The notes below the pieces were generated by a model, which was not told the origin of the DNA, did no database searches, and saw only the letters and a list, made by a program, of their open reading frames with translations. Both the position numbers and the translations under genes were made by a program. DNA of 64,000 nt from Halobacteriovorax sp. GB3 (GTDB lineage: Bacteria; Bdellovibrionota; Bacteriovoracia; Bacteriovoracales; Bacteriovoracaceae), in contig NZ_JAQSLN010000003.1 in the NCBI RefSeq assembly GCF_028649655.1, forward strand, positions 496,001 through 560,000, written 5' to 3'. Each line of letters opens with the position of its first letter. Position 1 is the stretch's first letter. Below are positions 34,645 to 43,157 of this stretch, one piece after another.

Positions 34645-35685
34645 TTAGAGTAATCCTCTTTTCAAAAAGTAAACCACAAGTTCGGTTAAAAATATCGAAA
34701 GTAATACAAAGAGAATTGCTAAGAGGATAGATTCCTCTTTAGGCGTATAACTGGCAGCAATTAATGCATATCCAGAATTATCCAATTTTCCATAGAAGGC
34801 CGAATAGCGCTTATCATTGTGTTCAAAAGTTTCAAAGCCCCTCTTCCCTTTTAAAACCTCTCGCCCTATTAAGGCGACAGAATCGTTTTTATCATATTGA
34901 ACAAAAGAGCTAACTGCGACATTTTCACCAAAATTGTCGAGAATATTATTACCTTGAAAGTTTTTAAGGGGGTGAATAATTTTAGCGCGATCCCAATGAT
35001 ACCAATAGGTCCCATTTGGGGCTATTAAAGAGAGGTATATTCTTTCGGGATGAGAAAAATTATTTTTTAGATCAATGAGAAAGGGCTTCATAATATCCCA
35101 CGAAAGAGAACCTCCGACCATACCGACGACTCTTCCGTCTCTTACAATCGAAGCGGCGACGACAATTTGTTTCACAGAAGTTGTATACGAGATCATAGGA
35201 GAAGAAATAAAAATCTTCTTCTTATGTTGTTCATTACTACCAACAGTTTGTTTCCAATAATCACGACGCCTGATACTTCGTGGCCTAGTATCTTCACTCG
35301 TATCATCAAAAGTTCGAATCATGTTAAAGTGAGGATTACCCCCATGAGTATTATAGAACTCTCCCTTAGGGGTTCCAACGATAAACTTTTCAAAGGTCTT
35401 ATCTTCTTTTAACTTTTCTTTTATGAATGGTAGAAATTTCTTGTAATCCATATGATCAAAAGAAGCGTCGTTTGTTATGGAAATAATTTTTTGAACTTGG
35501 GTATCAAAAAAGTTATCTAAAATTTCAGAAGATTTGTTAAATGGTCTCTCTAATTGTTTTGCTTCATGAATGAGAATATTTTGAAAGAGTGATTCATTGA
35601 GATATTCATAAGCGTGATAAAATAAAAAACCACAATGTAGAAATACAATCATTCTAAATATGAAGATAGTTTTTTTTAAATTCAT
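34645..35685 (-). CDS. Orphan Cache-domain membrane protein
   Basis: A 346-residue protein with an N-terminal membrane segment (residues 6-24), a periplasmic part of about 290 residues and a second membrane segment near the C-terminus (LLAILFVLLSIFLTELVVYF), ending after a few residues. The periplasmic part has Cache-type signatures: RSIRRRDYWKQTV, ISSPMISYTTSVKQIVVAASI, RVVGMVGGSLSWD. Cache domains bind small ligands for chemoreceptors and kinases, but no output domain follows here. It must signal through a partner or be a ligand-binding decoy. The start at ATG 35685 is chosen because it fits the membrane segment. Confidence 0.75.
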   Translation of the reverse strand: MNLKKTIFIFRMIVFLHCGFLFYHAYEYLNESLFQNILIHEAKQLERPFNKSSEILDNFFDTQVQKIISITNDASFDHMDYKKFLPFIKEKLKEDKTFEKFIVGTPKGEFYNTHGGNPHFNMIRTFDDTSEDTRPRSIRRRDYWKQTVGSNEQHKKKIFISSPMISYTTSVKQIVVAASIVRDGRVVGMVGGSLSWDIMKPFLIDLKNNFSHPERIYLSLIAPNGTYWYHWDRAKIIHPLKNFQGNNILDNFGENVAVSSFVQYDKNDSVALIGREVLKGKRGFETFEHNDKRYSAFYGKLDNSGYALIAASYTPKEESILLAILFVLLSIFLTELVVYFLKRGLL

Positions 35686-35752
35686 AAGCAAAGTCGACCT
35701 AGTAATTAATAAAAGTAAATTCACTTCATTTTAAACGAGATCAAAAAAATAA

Positions 35753-35772
35753 AAAAGGAGGCCCAGGCCTCC
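35753..35772 (-). terminator. Rho-independent terminator
   Basis: A perfect seven-base stem (GGAGGCC / GGCCTCC) with a two-base loop and an A-rich left flank, giving a U-run on the minus strand. It lies 15 bases behind the stop of the 35787-36974 gene. Confidence 0.85.
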
Positions 35773-35786
35773 ATTCTTTATTGAGA

Positions 35787-36974
35787 TTATCTTAAAGTAC
35801 AGGTCATTAACTTCTTGAGATTTGAACCGGTGGAGTTTTGAAGTGGTCCAAAGTGATTATATCCATAGCCAGCGTAAATAAATGGACTCACACAGCGCTG
35901 ATCTTTATCCTTCAGGCCTTTGGATGTTCTATTGCTTGGGTGGGTTGATTTAGTTTGTGATGTATTCACTTGAATAGCAAAAGTTTGAGCGACTTTATTG
36001 ACACCACAAAAGCTATTCATCCCCTGAAAAGAACTTCCAAACATCTTGATAAGCTCTCCCTGATTCGATTTCTCATTAACCTGACAACTTGGATAGAGTT
36101 GGTTCCAGTGCTTTAGACATGCGCCGATATTTCCCGTCCAATTCGGTGTGAACTGATAGAGACCGATATTGAGTTTACTTGCACTCGATTGATAAGGATC
36201 TTCATAAAACTTAACCCCGGCCGGTTTTCTATAATTAGAAGGAGCATATTTATTGGCGACACGCTCAGAACTCGAGGCATCGGCCGTTGTTAAAGACTCG
36301 ACATAAGAGAGACAACCCATAAATTTTGACCACGTTTTCACAAGATCAACTTTAGCAATCTCATCTCCACCAATAGTCTTTTCACGCAAATCATTTACCT
36401 TATCTTCAAATTCATTAAGCATCTCAATCACATCATTACTTGGAACTTTTTTAACCATTGAACTCAGCGAGCTTCTCGTCGAATGACAAAGAGGAAAATG
36501 GGCCAAACCCGTTTGAATGTGATCATCCATTTTATTAGGGACACTATAGTAAGGAGCTAAATGAGATAAATAGGGCCTAACATTGAACATATGCTGATCA
36601 ACATAAAAGCTTATTCTATCAGCAAAACGCGTACGACCAACGAGAGAACTTTGGCATTGATCGACAAAATGTTCTCCAGTAAAACTTCTCTCTTTCAAAA
36701 GCTCTTCTGTTGAAAACTGAGAGTCAACTTCAGCACCAATGAAATTTGGCACTTCTTCAAAAAGCGTCGCATCTTCTAGAAAGGAAATATTGTAAGTAGG
36801 AGAAGTCGGTTCAATGGGCGCCTGACTTCCTGGTTCTCTCGAATTATCTTCATCAGGTTCACTTGGAGCAGGCTCAGCTGGTTTAGAAATTTGTCTTGGA
36901 CGAAACAAACCCATCGAAAAAACTTCGCTTGATAAACAAAATAAACCAAGGAAAACGATCAAGATACTCTTCAT
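35787..36974 (-). CDS. Exported lysozyme/transglycosylase-like protein
   Basis: A 395-residue protein with a signal peptide (cleavage near VFS) and a Pro/Glu-rich linker (residues 30-60). In the C-terminal half FMGCLSYVESLTTAD (Glu in the lytic-transglycosylase position), LNIGLYQFTPNWTGNIGACLKHWNQLYPSC and GYGYNHFGPLQ resemble the SLT-type lysozyme fold. Eight or more cysteines suggest disulfides. A peptidoglycan-cleaving role, for example in prey wall remodelling, is inferred. It could alternatively be an inactive binding protein. Own terminator follows. Confidence 0.62.
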   Translation of the reverse strand: MKSILIVFLGLFCLSSEVFSMGLFRPRQISKPAEPAPSEPDEDNSREPGSQAPIEPTSPTYNISFLEDATLFEEVPNFIGAEVDSQFSTEELLKERSFTGEHFVDQCQSSLVGRTRFADRISFYVDQHMFNVRPYLSHLAPYYSVPNKMDDHIQTGLAHFPLCHSTRSSLSSMVKKVPSNDVIEMLNEFEDKVNDLREKTIGGDEIAKVDLVKTWSKFMGCLSYVESLTTADASSSERVANKYAPSNYRKPAGVKFYEDPYQSSASKLNIGLYQFTPNWTGNIGACLKHWNQLYPSCQVNEKSNQGELIKMFGSSFQGMNSFCGVNKVAQTFAIQVNTSQTKSTHPSNRTSKGLKDKDQRCVSPFIYAGYGYNHFGPLQNSTGSNLKKLMTCTLR

Positions 36975-37099
36975 ATTCTGCTCTCTTGTTATTGATATAA
37001 GAGCAGATCGGAAAATTTTTCCTCCCCTTTATGCTTTCCTTCAAGTTTTCGTCCAAGCAATTTATATAAACATGAATTACAATACGTTAGAGGCTACAA

Positions 37100-37747
37100 A
37101 TGAACATTGAAAATACTGAAACATTGAAGTTCATGATCACACTTATTACGATCATCAACCCAATTGGGGTAATTCCCATCTTTCTTTCTTTAACAGAGAG
37201 TTTCAGTCAGAATCACGTAAAAAGTGTTGCCAAAACATGTGCTATCGCAGTTGCAACAACTCTTGCTCTAAGTACCGTCTTTGGTCAAAACATTCTTACT
37301 TTCTTTGGTATCTCGATTGCCTCGTTCACAATTGGTGGTGGTGTGCTTCTTTTTAGTATGGCCTTTTCCATGATTAAAGCGGCACCAAGTAAGGCAAAAA
37401 TTAGTAAAAGCGAAATGGAAAACTTCGAATCAAGAAGTGACCTCGGCGTTGTACCGCTTGCCATCCCTATCCTCGCTGGACCAGGGGCAATCTCAACATC
37501 AATTATTCACGCTAAAGAACTCTCAGACTTTAGCTCATGGGTCGGCACTGTAGTCGTTATTCTTGTTCTGTCTTTTGCCATTTATTTAATTCTAAGAAGC
37601 TCTCGTGAACTTGGAAGAAAGCTCGGTATGGTTGGAATGAGTGTTCTTACTCGTGTCTTTGGTATCATCCTCTTGGCCATTTCAATTGAAATGATTACTG
37701 GTGGAATCAAAGATATCTTTCCACTTCTTCAAACTAGTGGCCTATAA
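37100..37747 (+). CDS. MarC-family integral membrane protein
   Basis: A 215-residue protein with six membrane helices. NPIGVIPIFLSLT near the N-terminus and VPLAIPILAGPGAISTSII in the middle are the signature repeats of MarC/UPF0056 (NAAT) proteins. The family was once tied to antibiotic resistance, and this has been withdrawn; some members transport neutral amino acids. The start ATG 37100 lies behind an AGAGG stretch. It stands alone. Confidence 0.92.
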   Translation: MNIENTETLKFMITLITIINPIGVIPIFLSLTESFSQNHVKSVAKTCAIAVATTLALSTVFGQNILTFFGISIASFTIGGGVLLFSMAFSMIKAAPSKAKISKSEMENFESRSDLGVVPLAIPILAGPGAISTSIIHAKELSDFSSWVGTVVVILVLSFAIYLILRSSRELGRKLGMVGMSVLTRVFGIILLAISIEMITGGIKDIFPLLQTSGL

Positions 37748-38152
37748 CTTCACTAAAAAGTGAGGCCTTGGAAAAGTTTAAATCTTGAAAGGTAGGATAA
37801 AAGAAAAGATTCTAGGGGATCAATTCTGATCCTCTTAATATGCGGCCGGTAAGGTGGGACAGTGGGACAAGAAGTAGACTTTCTTCCAAGGCCTAAATTG
37901 TCCGGCCAACTTGATTTGTATATAAGCAAGACACGTGCCAAAATACCCGACAATTAAAATCACCTATCTTCAGCTACTTAGCACTATAGTGCCCAAGTGC
38001 CCCTTGGCACCGGCCTAGTATCAACAAGAAAAATCAGGGTCACAATGAAACCTTTACCTTGGACAAAGTGCCATCGAATAAATAATACATGCCCCCTAAA
38101 CATTTTTTTACGCGGTGCTATAAATCAATCATTGTTTTTTGGGGGGAATGCC
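37748..38152. other. Gene-free region with clustered palindromes
   Basis: About 405 bases without a supported ORF. It holds a hairpin with nine pairs (AGGGGATCA / TGATCCTCT) at 37814-37835, distant arms GGCCGG (37845-37850) and CCGGCC (37902-37907), a perfect 12-base palindrome GCACTATAGTGC at 37981-37992, and GTGCC ... GGCAC at 37989-38010. The GC-rich blocks stand out from their AT-rich surroundings. A structured RNA or a mobile-element remnant is possible; I cannot choose. Confidence 0.5.
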
Positions 38153-38929
38153 GTGCACTCTTTAGGTATGGTCATCACATTTGTTTTCGCTGTGACGTTT
38201 ATTTCATGTGGTAAGCAGAACGTTAATTCAAATGACTTTGTCGGACTTAAGGGTGGAATCATCCACGGAAAGCATGTTGATGAATCCAGCTACCTATTTA
38301 GTGCGCGGCTTTTAAAAAACTATGACTCCATCTGTGGAGCAGTCTATCTGGGAAAGAAAACACTTCTCACGGCGGCACACTGCCTAGAGAATCTTTGGCC
38401 CGATGAAACTCAGATCCTTATTCAAGATCAAATCTATGAAGTTGAAGACTTCCTTTTTCACCCTGATTATGAAGATGATTCTTCTATTAGAAGTGAAAAT
38501 GATTTGGCCATTATAAAACTTTATAAAGCTCCAATGAAAGATCAATTGATTATCATTGCGAAAGAAGATCTCGACATAAGAGAGTTAAACAAGTCCAGCG
38601 ACTCACTCTTTGTTCTTGGAACTGGCCACGACGAAAATGGCAATAAAGGCCAATTAAAGAAAAAGTTTTTGAAAGTTAAAGAAAAAGACTTTCTTTGCCA
38701 ATTCAATCACCTCGATCAAAGTTTAATCAGTGGAATTGATTTGGCCCTTGGTGACAGTGGAAATGGTCTTTTTTACACAGATGGTAGGAACACTTTCATT
38801 CTTGGCATAAACTCCGGCAAGACTTACGAAGATGAGATTGCGAATCAATCTTATTTCAAAAAAATTTGCCATCGCTCCTTTTACTCGGATTTAAGAAAAC
38901 ACCGAGACTGGATCGAAAAAAATATTTAA
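38153..38929 (+). CDS. Trypsin-like serine protease lipoprotein (S1 family)
   Basis: About 258 residues from GTG 38153, which has a run of six G upstream; the frame is open to 37997 but that part has no signal. The lipoprotein signal ends TFISC. The S1 triad is visible: TAAHCLE (His), ENDLAIIKLY (Asp) and LALGDSGNGLF (Ser), though the usual GDSGGP is GDSGNG. The start IIHGKHVD may be the zymogen cleavage end. Cysteines CGAVY...AAHC form the typical disulfide. An exported protease that digests prey or host protein is inferred. Confidence 0.88.
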   Translation: MHSLGMVITFVFAVTFISCGKQNVNSNDFVGLKGGIIHGKHVDESSYLFSARLLKNYDSICGAVYLGKKTLLTAAHCLENLWPDETQILIQDQIYEVEDFLFHPDYEDDSSIRSENDLAIIKLYKAPMKDQLIIIAKEDLDIRELNKSSDSLFVLGTGHDENGNKGQLKKKFLKVKEKDFLCQFNHLDQSLISGIDLALGDSGNGLFYTDGRNTFILGINSGKTYEDEIANQSYFKKICHRSFYSDLRKHRDWIEKNI

Positions 38930-38953
38930 AAACGAATTCATTTCTGGGGGGGA

Positions 38954-40330
38954 ATGATGATGTCAAAAGCGCTAATCTTAGCGTCTCTACTGACAGGACT
39001 CACTATTGGGACTGTTAGTGCTGACCAAAGCAAATATGCACAAATTTATGACGATTACGATCTAACACCGAAATATCACGGTTTTTGCTATACTGATGAC
39101 AAAGGTGAAATTAAAGGTCTTAATCCCCATCGAAGAGTTCGCCTTGCTTCAGTATCAAAGCTCATTACAACGTTATGGGCCACAGAGAAAATGGGAATAG
39201 ACTCTCATTACACGACAAAATTTTATCACCACGACAACGATATTCATATCGAAGGCGATGGTGATATGCTCAATACAAAAAGAAAGCTCTTTTTCTTTCT
39301 TTCTCAACTTAACAATCTCGGTATTCAAGAGATCGACACTCTAAGTTTTAACAAAGATTTCTTTGCCTTCACAGGCCATGTTGTAGAGAAAAAAGATCGC
39401 TCCCTAAGTTATGCGACACAGATGAAAGTTGTAACAGGAGCTGAGGGTTACGTCGGATGGATCTTTAACACATCAAAAGAAAGAACAGCGATGAACCTTA
39501 AGTATTTTTTCAACACAGACACATGGGAGAAAATGCAAGAGGCCTATAAAGCGTTTATTAATGAAACTCCAAAAGAAATTATAGAAAAGCTTCAAATAAA
39601 AACATCGCTTGATGAAATTAGTCTTAAAGTCAAAAAAGTTGAATATAAAGACGAAAATCCATTTAAAGATATGCCAGAGGCATTAAAAACTTATACTCAC
39701 ATCTCACCAGAACTTGCTCGTTACTTGAAATATATGAATATTAAATCGAACAACTTTATTGCTGACCAAGTTTTCGACCAACTTGGTGGTGAAAAAGAAT
39801 TTGATAAATATATCACACCAGTGATTGAAGAGATTTATCCTGAATATGAGAAAACAAGAAAAGAATTTGATAAGGGTGAAAGTACGATCAAGCTCTTTAC
39901 AGGTTCAGGTCTTAATACCAAAAGAAATAAAAAAAGAGTCGATAACTATTCCACATGTGCGGTTGTAGTTAAACTCATTGAAAGACTAGATTTAAAGTTA
40001 AAAGAAATCGAAAGGCATATTAAAGAAGTTGTCGCCGTTCCAGGTAGCGATGGTGGAACTTTTAAGAAAAGACTTAATACACCTAGACTTACTAATACAA
40101 TGGTAGCAAAAACAGGTACACTCTTTCACACATCGGCACTTGCAGGAAAAGTCTATTCTCAAAAAGGAGAGCACTTTTTTGGAGTATTCCACCAACTTAG
40201 AGGGTGGAAAGGAAATGCGAAGATGGCCCAAAATGAGCTCGTATCGCAAATCATTGATGAATATGGTGGACCAAAGAAAATTGAATATGCAAATGAGTTC
40301 TTCTTTCCAGTAGATCAACTAATGAAGTAA
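38954..40330 (+). CDS. dacB: D-alanyl-D-alanine carboxypeptidase, PBP4/DacB family
   Basis: A 458-residue peptidase S13-type penicillin-binding protein. The signal peptide ends near VSA. The motifs are SVSK (catalytic Ser-x-x-Lys, near residue 61), SNN (IKSNNFIADQVF) and KTG (VAKTGTL). These enzymes trim or cut peptidoglycan peptides; in Bdellovibrio PBP4 homologues round the prey wall. Three consecutive ATG codons follow a run of seven G, so the exact start (38954-38960) is uncertain. It lies 25 bases behind the protease gene and probably shares its transcript. Confidence 0.93.
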   Translation: MMMSKALILASLLTGLTIGTVSADQSKYAQIYDDYDLTPKYHGFCYTDDKGEIKGLNPHRRVRLASVSKLITTLWATEKMGIDSHYTTKFYHHDNDIHIEGDGDMLNTKRKLFFFLSQLNNLGIQEIDTLSFNKDFFAFTGHVVEKKDRSLSYATQMKVVTGAEGYVGWIFNTSKERTAMNLKYFFNTDTWEKMQEAYKAFINETPKEIIEKLQIKTSLDEISLKVKKVEYKDENPFKDMPEALKTYTHISPELARYLKYMNIKSNNFIADQVFDQLGGEKEFDKYITPVIEEIYPEYEKTRKEFDKGESTIKLFTGSGLNTKRNKKRVDNYSTCAVVVKLIERLDLKLKEIERHIKEVVAVPGSDGGTFKKRLNTPRLTNTMVAKTGTLFHTSALAGKVYSQKGEHFFGVFHQLRGWKGNAKMAQNELVSQIIDEYGGPKKIEYANEFFFPVDQLMK

Positions 40331-40339
40331 ACTATTTTT

Positions 40340-41146
40340 ATGAAAATAAAAATATTAAAGATTCTTTTTATCGTAACGACGCTGGCCTTTGCCGTCGTTA
40401 CGATGAAAAATTACTACTCTCAAAAATCTAAAAAACAATTAAACAGAAGTTTTGAACGGAAAAACCCTCCCTCACTCCCCCTACCAAAACAGAAAAAAGA
40501 AAAAGAGCTCAAAGACACATCAAAAAGAGAAGCTCGAATAGATCATCTAAAGCAAAGTAATGAGCGAACAAAAGCACTAACTCAAATTGATTACGCAGAA
40601 CTTATCTTTGAAAATAAGCACGGCGAAATCCTCAAACTTATCGATCAACAAAAAATTGATCTCAACTATCAAGGCGAAATAAGTGGACAGTCATTTTTAA
40701 TGATGGCCATTCATGCCCAAAATAAAGAACTGATCAAAGGACTTCTAGAAAGAGGAATCAATATCAACTTAAAGGATAAAAGAAACCAAAGTGCACTGGT
40801 CTTTGCCAGTAGTGATGGAGATGAACAACTTGTCTCTAAACTTTTAGAGATGGGTGCTGATCCCAATATTAAATTTAACAAGAAAAACTTCACTCTCCTA
40901 ATGGACGCTGCAAGAGAGGGCAATTTAAAGACTCTCAAATTGCTTCTGGAGGCAGGAGCGCAAGTAAATGATCAGACACGCTATCAAGAAACGGCCCTCC
41001 ACTTTAGCGCTAAAGAAGGACATGAGCAGATTGTTAGAGAGCTCTTAAAATACGGGGCGCGCTCTTCAAAGGATGCTAAGAGTAAAACGCCCTCTCAATA
41101 TGCTAAAGAATCAAACTTCACAAGAATTGTTGACCTATTCAATTAA
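40340..41146 (+). CDS. Membrane-anchored ankyrin-repeat protein
   Basis: A 268-residue protein with an N-terminal membrane segment (residues 6-21), a basic Lys-rich linker and at least four ankyrin repeats from about residue 110. Repeat patterns such as GQSFLMMAIHAQNKELIKGLL, QSALVFASSDGDEQLVSKLL, FTLLMDAAREGNLKTLKLLLEAGA and ETALHFSAKEGHEQIVRELL are clear. Ankyrins mediate protein binding; the anchor would place it on the periplasmic face. It lies nine bases behind dacB and may share its transcript. Confidence 0.9.
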   Translation: MKIKILKILFIVTTLAFAVVTMKNYYSQKSKKQLNRSFERKNPPSLPLPKQKKEKELKDTSKREARIDHLKQSNERTKALTQIDYAELIFENKHGEILKLIDQQKIDLNYQGEISGQSFLMMAIHAQNKELIKGLLERGININLKDKRNQSALVFASSDGDEQLVSKLLEMGADPNIKFNKKNFTLLMDAAREGNLKTLKLLLEAGAQVNDQTRYQETALHFSAKEGHEQIVRELLKYGARSSKDAKSKTPSQYAKESNFTRIVDLFN

Positions 41147-41247
41147 AAATCTATCTCAACACAAACTTAATAAAATCCTAAAACACAAACGAGACATTTC
41201 ACTTTAGTATCATCTTGAAAACAACTTATACATGTTCGGGGGAACAG

Positions 41248-41400
41248 ATGAAGCGACTTAGAAATGTCATGGATGCCGTTTTTAAATTTCTTGTTTCAAG
41301 TCACTCAAGCGATCAAGAATTATTGAAGCTTGAAATGAAGAAAACAATCAACCTTGAAGAAAAAATGTTAATGGAAAAATTATTCAATCAAGGTCACTAG
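41248..41400 (+). CDS. Small protein, 50 residues
   Basis: ATG 41248 is preceded by GGGGG five bases upstream, which decides against the longer frame from 41215. The product (MKRLRNVMDAVFKFLVSSH onward) is a charged amphipathic helix of no known family. It has its own terminator. Confidence 0.6.
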   Translation: MKRLRNVMDAVFKFLVSSHSSDQELLKLEMKKTINLEEKMLMEKLFNQGH

Positions 41401-41409
41401 ACCTTAAAT

Positions 41410-41469
41410 TTGAGGGCAGGCACTCAATTCCCAAATTCTTTCCTCATTCCCAGCCTGCTCTCAATTTTT
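41410..41469 (+). terminator. Likely terminator of the small ORF
   Basis: Arms TTGAGGGCAGGC and GCCTGCTCTCAA (one G-T mismatch) enclose a long loop and are followed by five T. The long loop makes it less certain. Confidence 0.6.
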
Positions 41470-41490
41470 ATCCAAAAAAAGAAAAAAAAA

Positions 41491-41510
41491 CTGGAGCACA
41501 AAGGCTCCAG
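41491..41510 (-). terminator. Rho-independent terminator of the HU gene
   Basis: A perfect seven-base stem (CTGGAGC / GCTCCAG) with ACAAAG loop and a long A-run on the left, which is a U-run on the minus strand. Confidence 0.88.
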
Positions 41511-41541
41511 TCATTAGATAAAAACTTTTTGAAAGTTCTAA

Positions 41542-41820
41542 TTAGAACATATCTTTCCAAGCTTTACCTGGCTTAAATTTTGGAAGATTTTTAGCTTTAA
41601 TTTTAATCTTCTCACCAGTTGCTGGGTTAACACCCATTCTAGCAGCTCTCTTAACTTTAGAGAAAGAACCAAAACCGATTAGAGAAACGTCTTCACCTTT
41701 CTTAACAGTTTTCTTAACAACGTCAATTGTCTTGTTAAGGAATGCTTCTGCATCTTTCTTAGTCATGTGGTTAAGTTCTTTGTCTTTAAGAATTGCTTCA
41801 ATTAATTCTTTCTTGTTCAT
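41542..41820 (-). CDS. HU-family DNA-binding protein
   Basis: A 92-residue histone-like protein from ATG 41820, with GGAGG four bases upstream. MTKKDAEAFLNKTIDVVKKTV helices, the VSLIGFGSFSKVKRAARMGVNPATGEKI core and KPGKAW tail are typical, including the conserved GVNPATG DNA-intercalating loop. HU bends and compacts DNA. An IHF subunit is less likely because the N-terminal pattern is that of HU. Own terminator follows. Confidence 0.95.
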   Translation of the reverse strand: MNKKELIEAILKDKELNHMTKKDAEAFLNKTIDVVKKTVKKGEDVSLIGFGSFSKVKRAARMGVNPATGEKIKIKAKNLPKFKPGKAWKDMF

Positions 41821-41990
41821 AATGCCTCCATACAGTTTAATAACGTAATTCAATGGTGAGGTATTTTCTTAATTTTGACAAGTACTTGAAATAAAAAAAA
41901 TGACAAAAAAGCTAAAAAACTTCAATGATAGAGCGGCATTTCACGAAAGGCACATCTACAAACCAATGTCAATGCACCTTTTGACACTTC

Positions 41991-43157
41991 CTACTTTAAA
42001 AAACGCTTTAAAACGCGTCCTATAACCTCGATATAGTCATCTACCATTTCCTTTCTCATTAAATGAGAGAAAGAAAACCGAATTGCCGATTTTGACTCTG
42101 CTTCACTGTATCCCATACTTAATAAGACACGACTAGGAACGATGGCCCCTGACGAACAAGCTGAACCTGATGAAATATCAACTCGAGATAAGTCAAAAGC
42201 AGTCATTAGAACATCTACTTTTTGACCTGGTATAATAAGATAAATCGTATTCGCATTTCTTTTCTTTGCTTTAGCTCCGGCGACAACAAGCCTTGAACTT
42301 AAAGATAAAAGATGCTCTTCTATCAAGTCTCTTGCTTGTTTCAACTCCTCATAAGAAAAAGAGGCCATCAAATCTTTTAGTGCAAGTTTTATAGAATAGA
42401 TCCCAGGAACATTTTCCGTTCCAGAGCGCATACCTTGTTGCTGTCCCCCACCTCTGACAAGAGGATGAAATCGTAGGCCGTGACGAACAAAACTAAAACC
42501 AACTCCTTTCATTCCACCAAATTTATGGGCAGAATAAGTATAGAAGTCGAGCTCCTCTTTGATTGTTTCCCACTCGTTAATTTTTCCAATTGATTGAACG
42601 GCATCAACGTGAACGAGACAACCAGTTTGTTCTTTAATTTTTAAGGCGTCTTCTAAAGGCCACACAACCCCTGTCTCATTATTGACAAAAGTATAATTCA
42701 GTAAGACTTCACCTTCGCATTGTTTTACTAGGGAGACGACTTCCTCTAAAGAAATATCACCTTGATCATCAACATCAAAAGCAATGACTTTATGACCAAG
42801 AAGCTCTAAATCTTCTCTAAGGTTGTTAATGCATGAATGATCAGTTTTCGAATGAATAAAAGTAAACTTCTTCTTTTCTTTGAAAGCTGAAAAAGACAGT
42901 CCTTTTACAATAGTGTTAATCCCTTCACTAGCACCAGAGTGATAGAAGACATCATGTGATTTCTCAAGTGAAAAAGTATCAAAAAGAAACTCAGTCGTTT
43001 CGTTGATATGCTTTTTAGCTTGTTTACCGGAATGATGGATTGAACTGGGGTTTGCAAAAGGTAAATCACCCTTAGCGATCCATTCTTGAACAGAAGGCGC
43101 TAAGGGTGATGTTGCATTATAATCGAAATAAAATCTGTTATTGATTAATTTCACCAA
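41991..43157 (-). CDS. Cysteine desulfurase (NifS/IscS class)
   Basis: A 388-residue PLP enzyme that moves sulfur from cysteine to scaffold proteins. FDYNATSPL at the N-terminus, YSAHKFGGMKG with the PLP Lys, and SGSACSSGA with the persulfide Cys are typical of group I (IscS/NifS). The start is TTG 43157 or GTG 43154, inside the 3' end of the Rrf2 gene, after AGGAACC. No iscU lies next to it here. With its neighbour it looks like a small iron-sulfur operon. Confidence 0.93.
   Translation of the reverse strand: MVKLINNRFYFDYNATSPLAPSVQEWIAKGDLPFANPSSIHHSGKQAKKHINETTEFLFDTFSLEKSHDVFYHSGASEGINTIVKGLSFSAFKEKKKFTFIHSKTDHSCINNLREDLELLGHKVIAFDVDDQGDISLEEVVSLVKQCEGEVLLNYTFVNNETGVVWPLEDALKIKEQTGCLVHVDAVQSIGKINEWETIKEELDFYTYSAHKFGGMKGVGFSFVRHGLRFHPLVRGGGQQQGMRSGTENVPGIYSIKLALKDLMASFSYEELKQARDLIEEHLLSLSSRLVVAGAKAKKRNANTIYLIIPGQKVDVLMTAFDLSRVDISSGSACSSGAIVPSRVLLSMGYSEAESKSAIRFSFSHLMRKEMVDDYIEVIGRVLKRFLK

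Noticed and set aside
37753-37953. Minus-strand ORF of 66 residues
   Set aside because: No ribosome-binding site, no family pattern, and it crosses the palindrome cluster.
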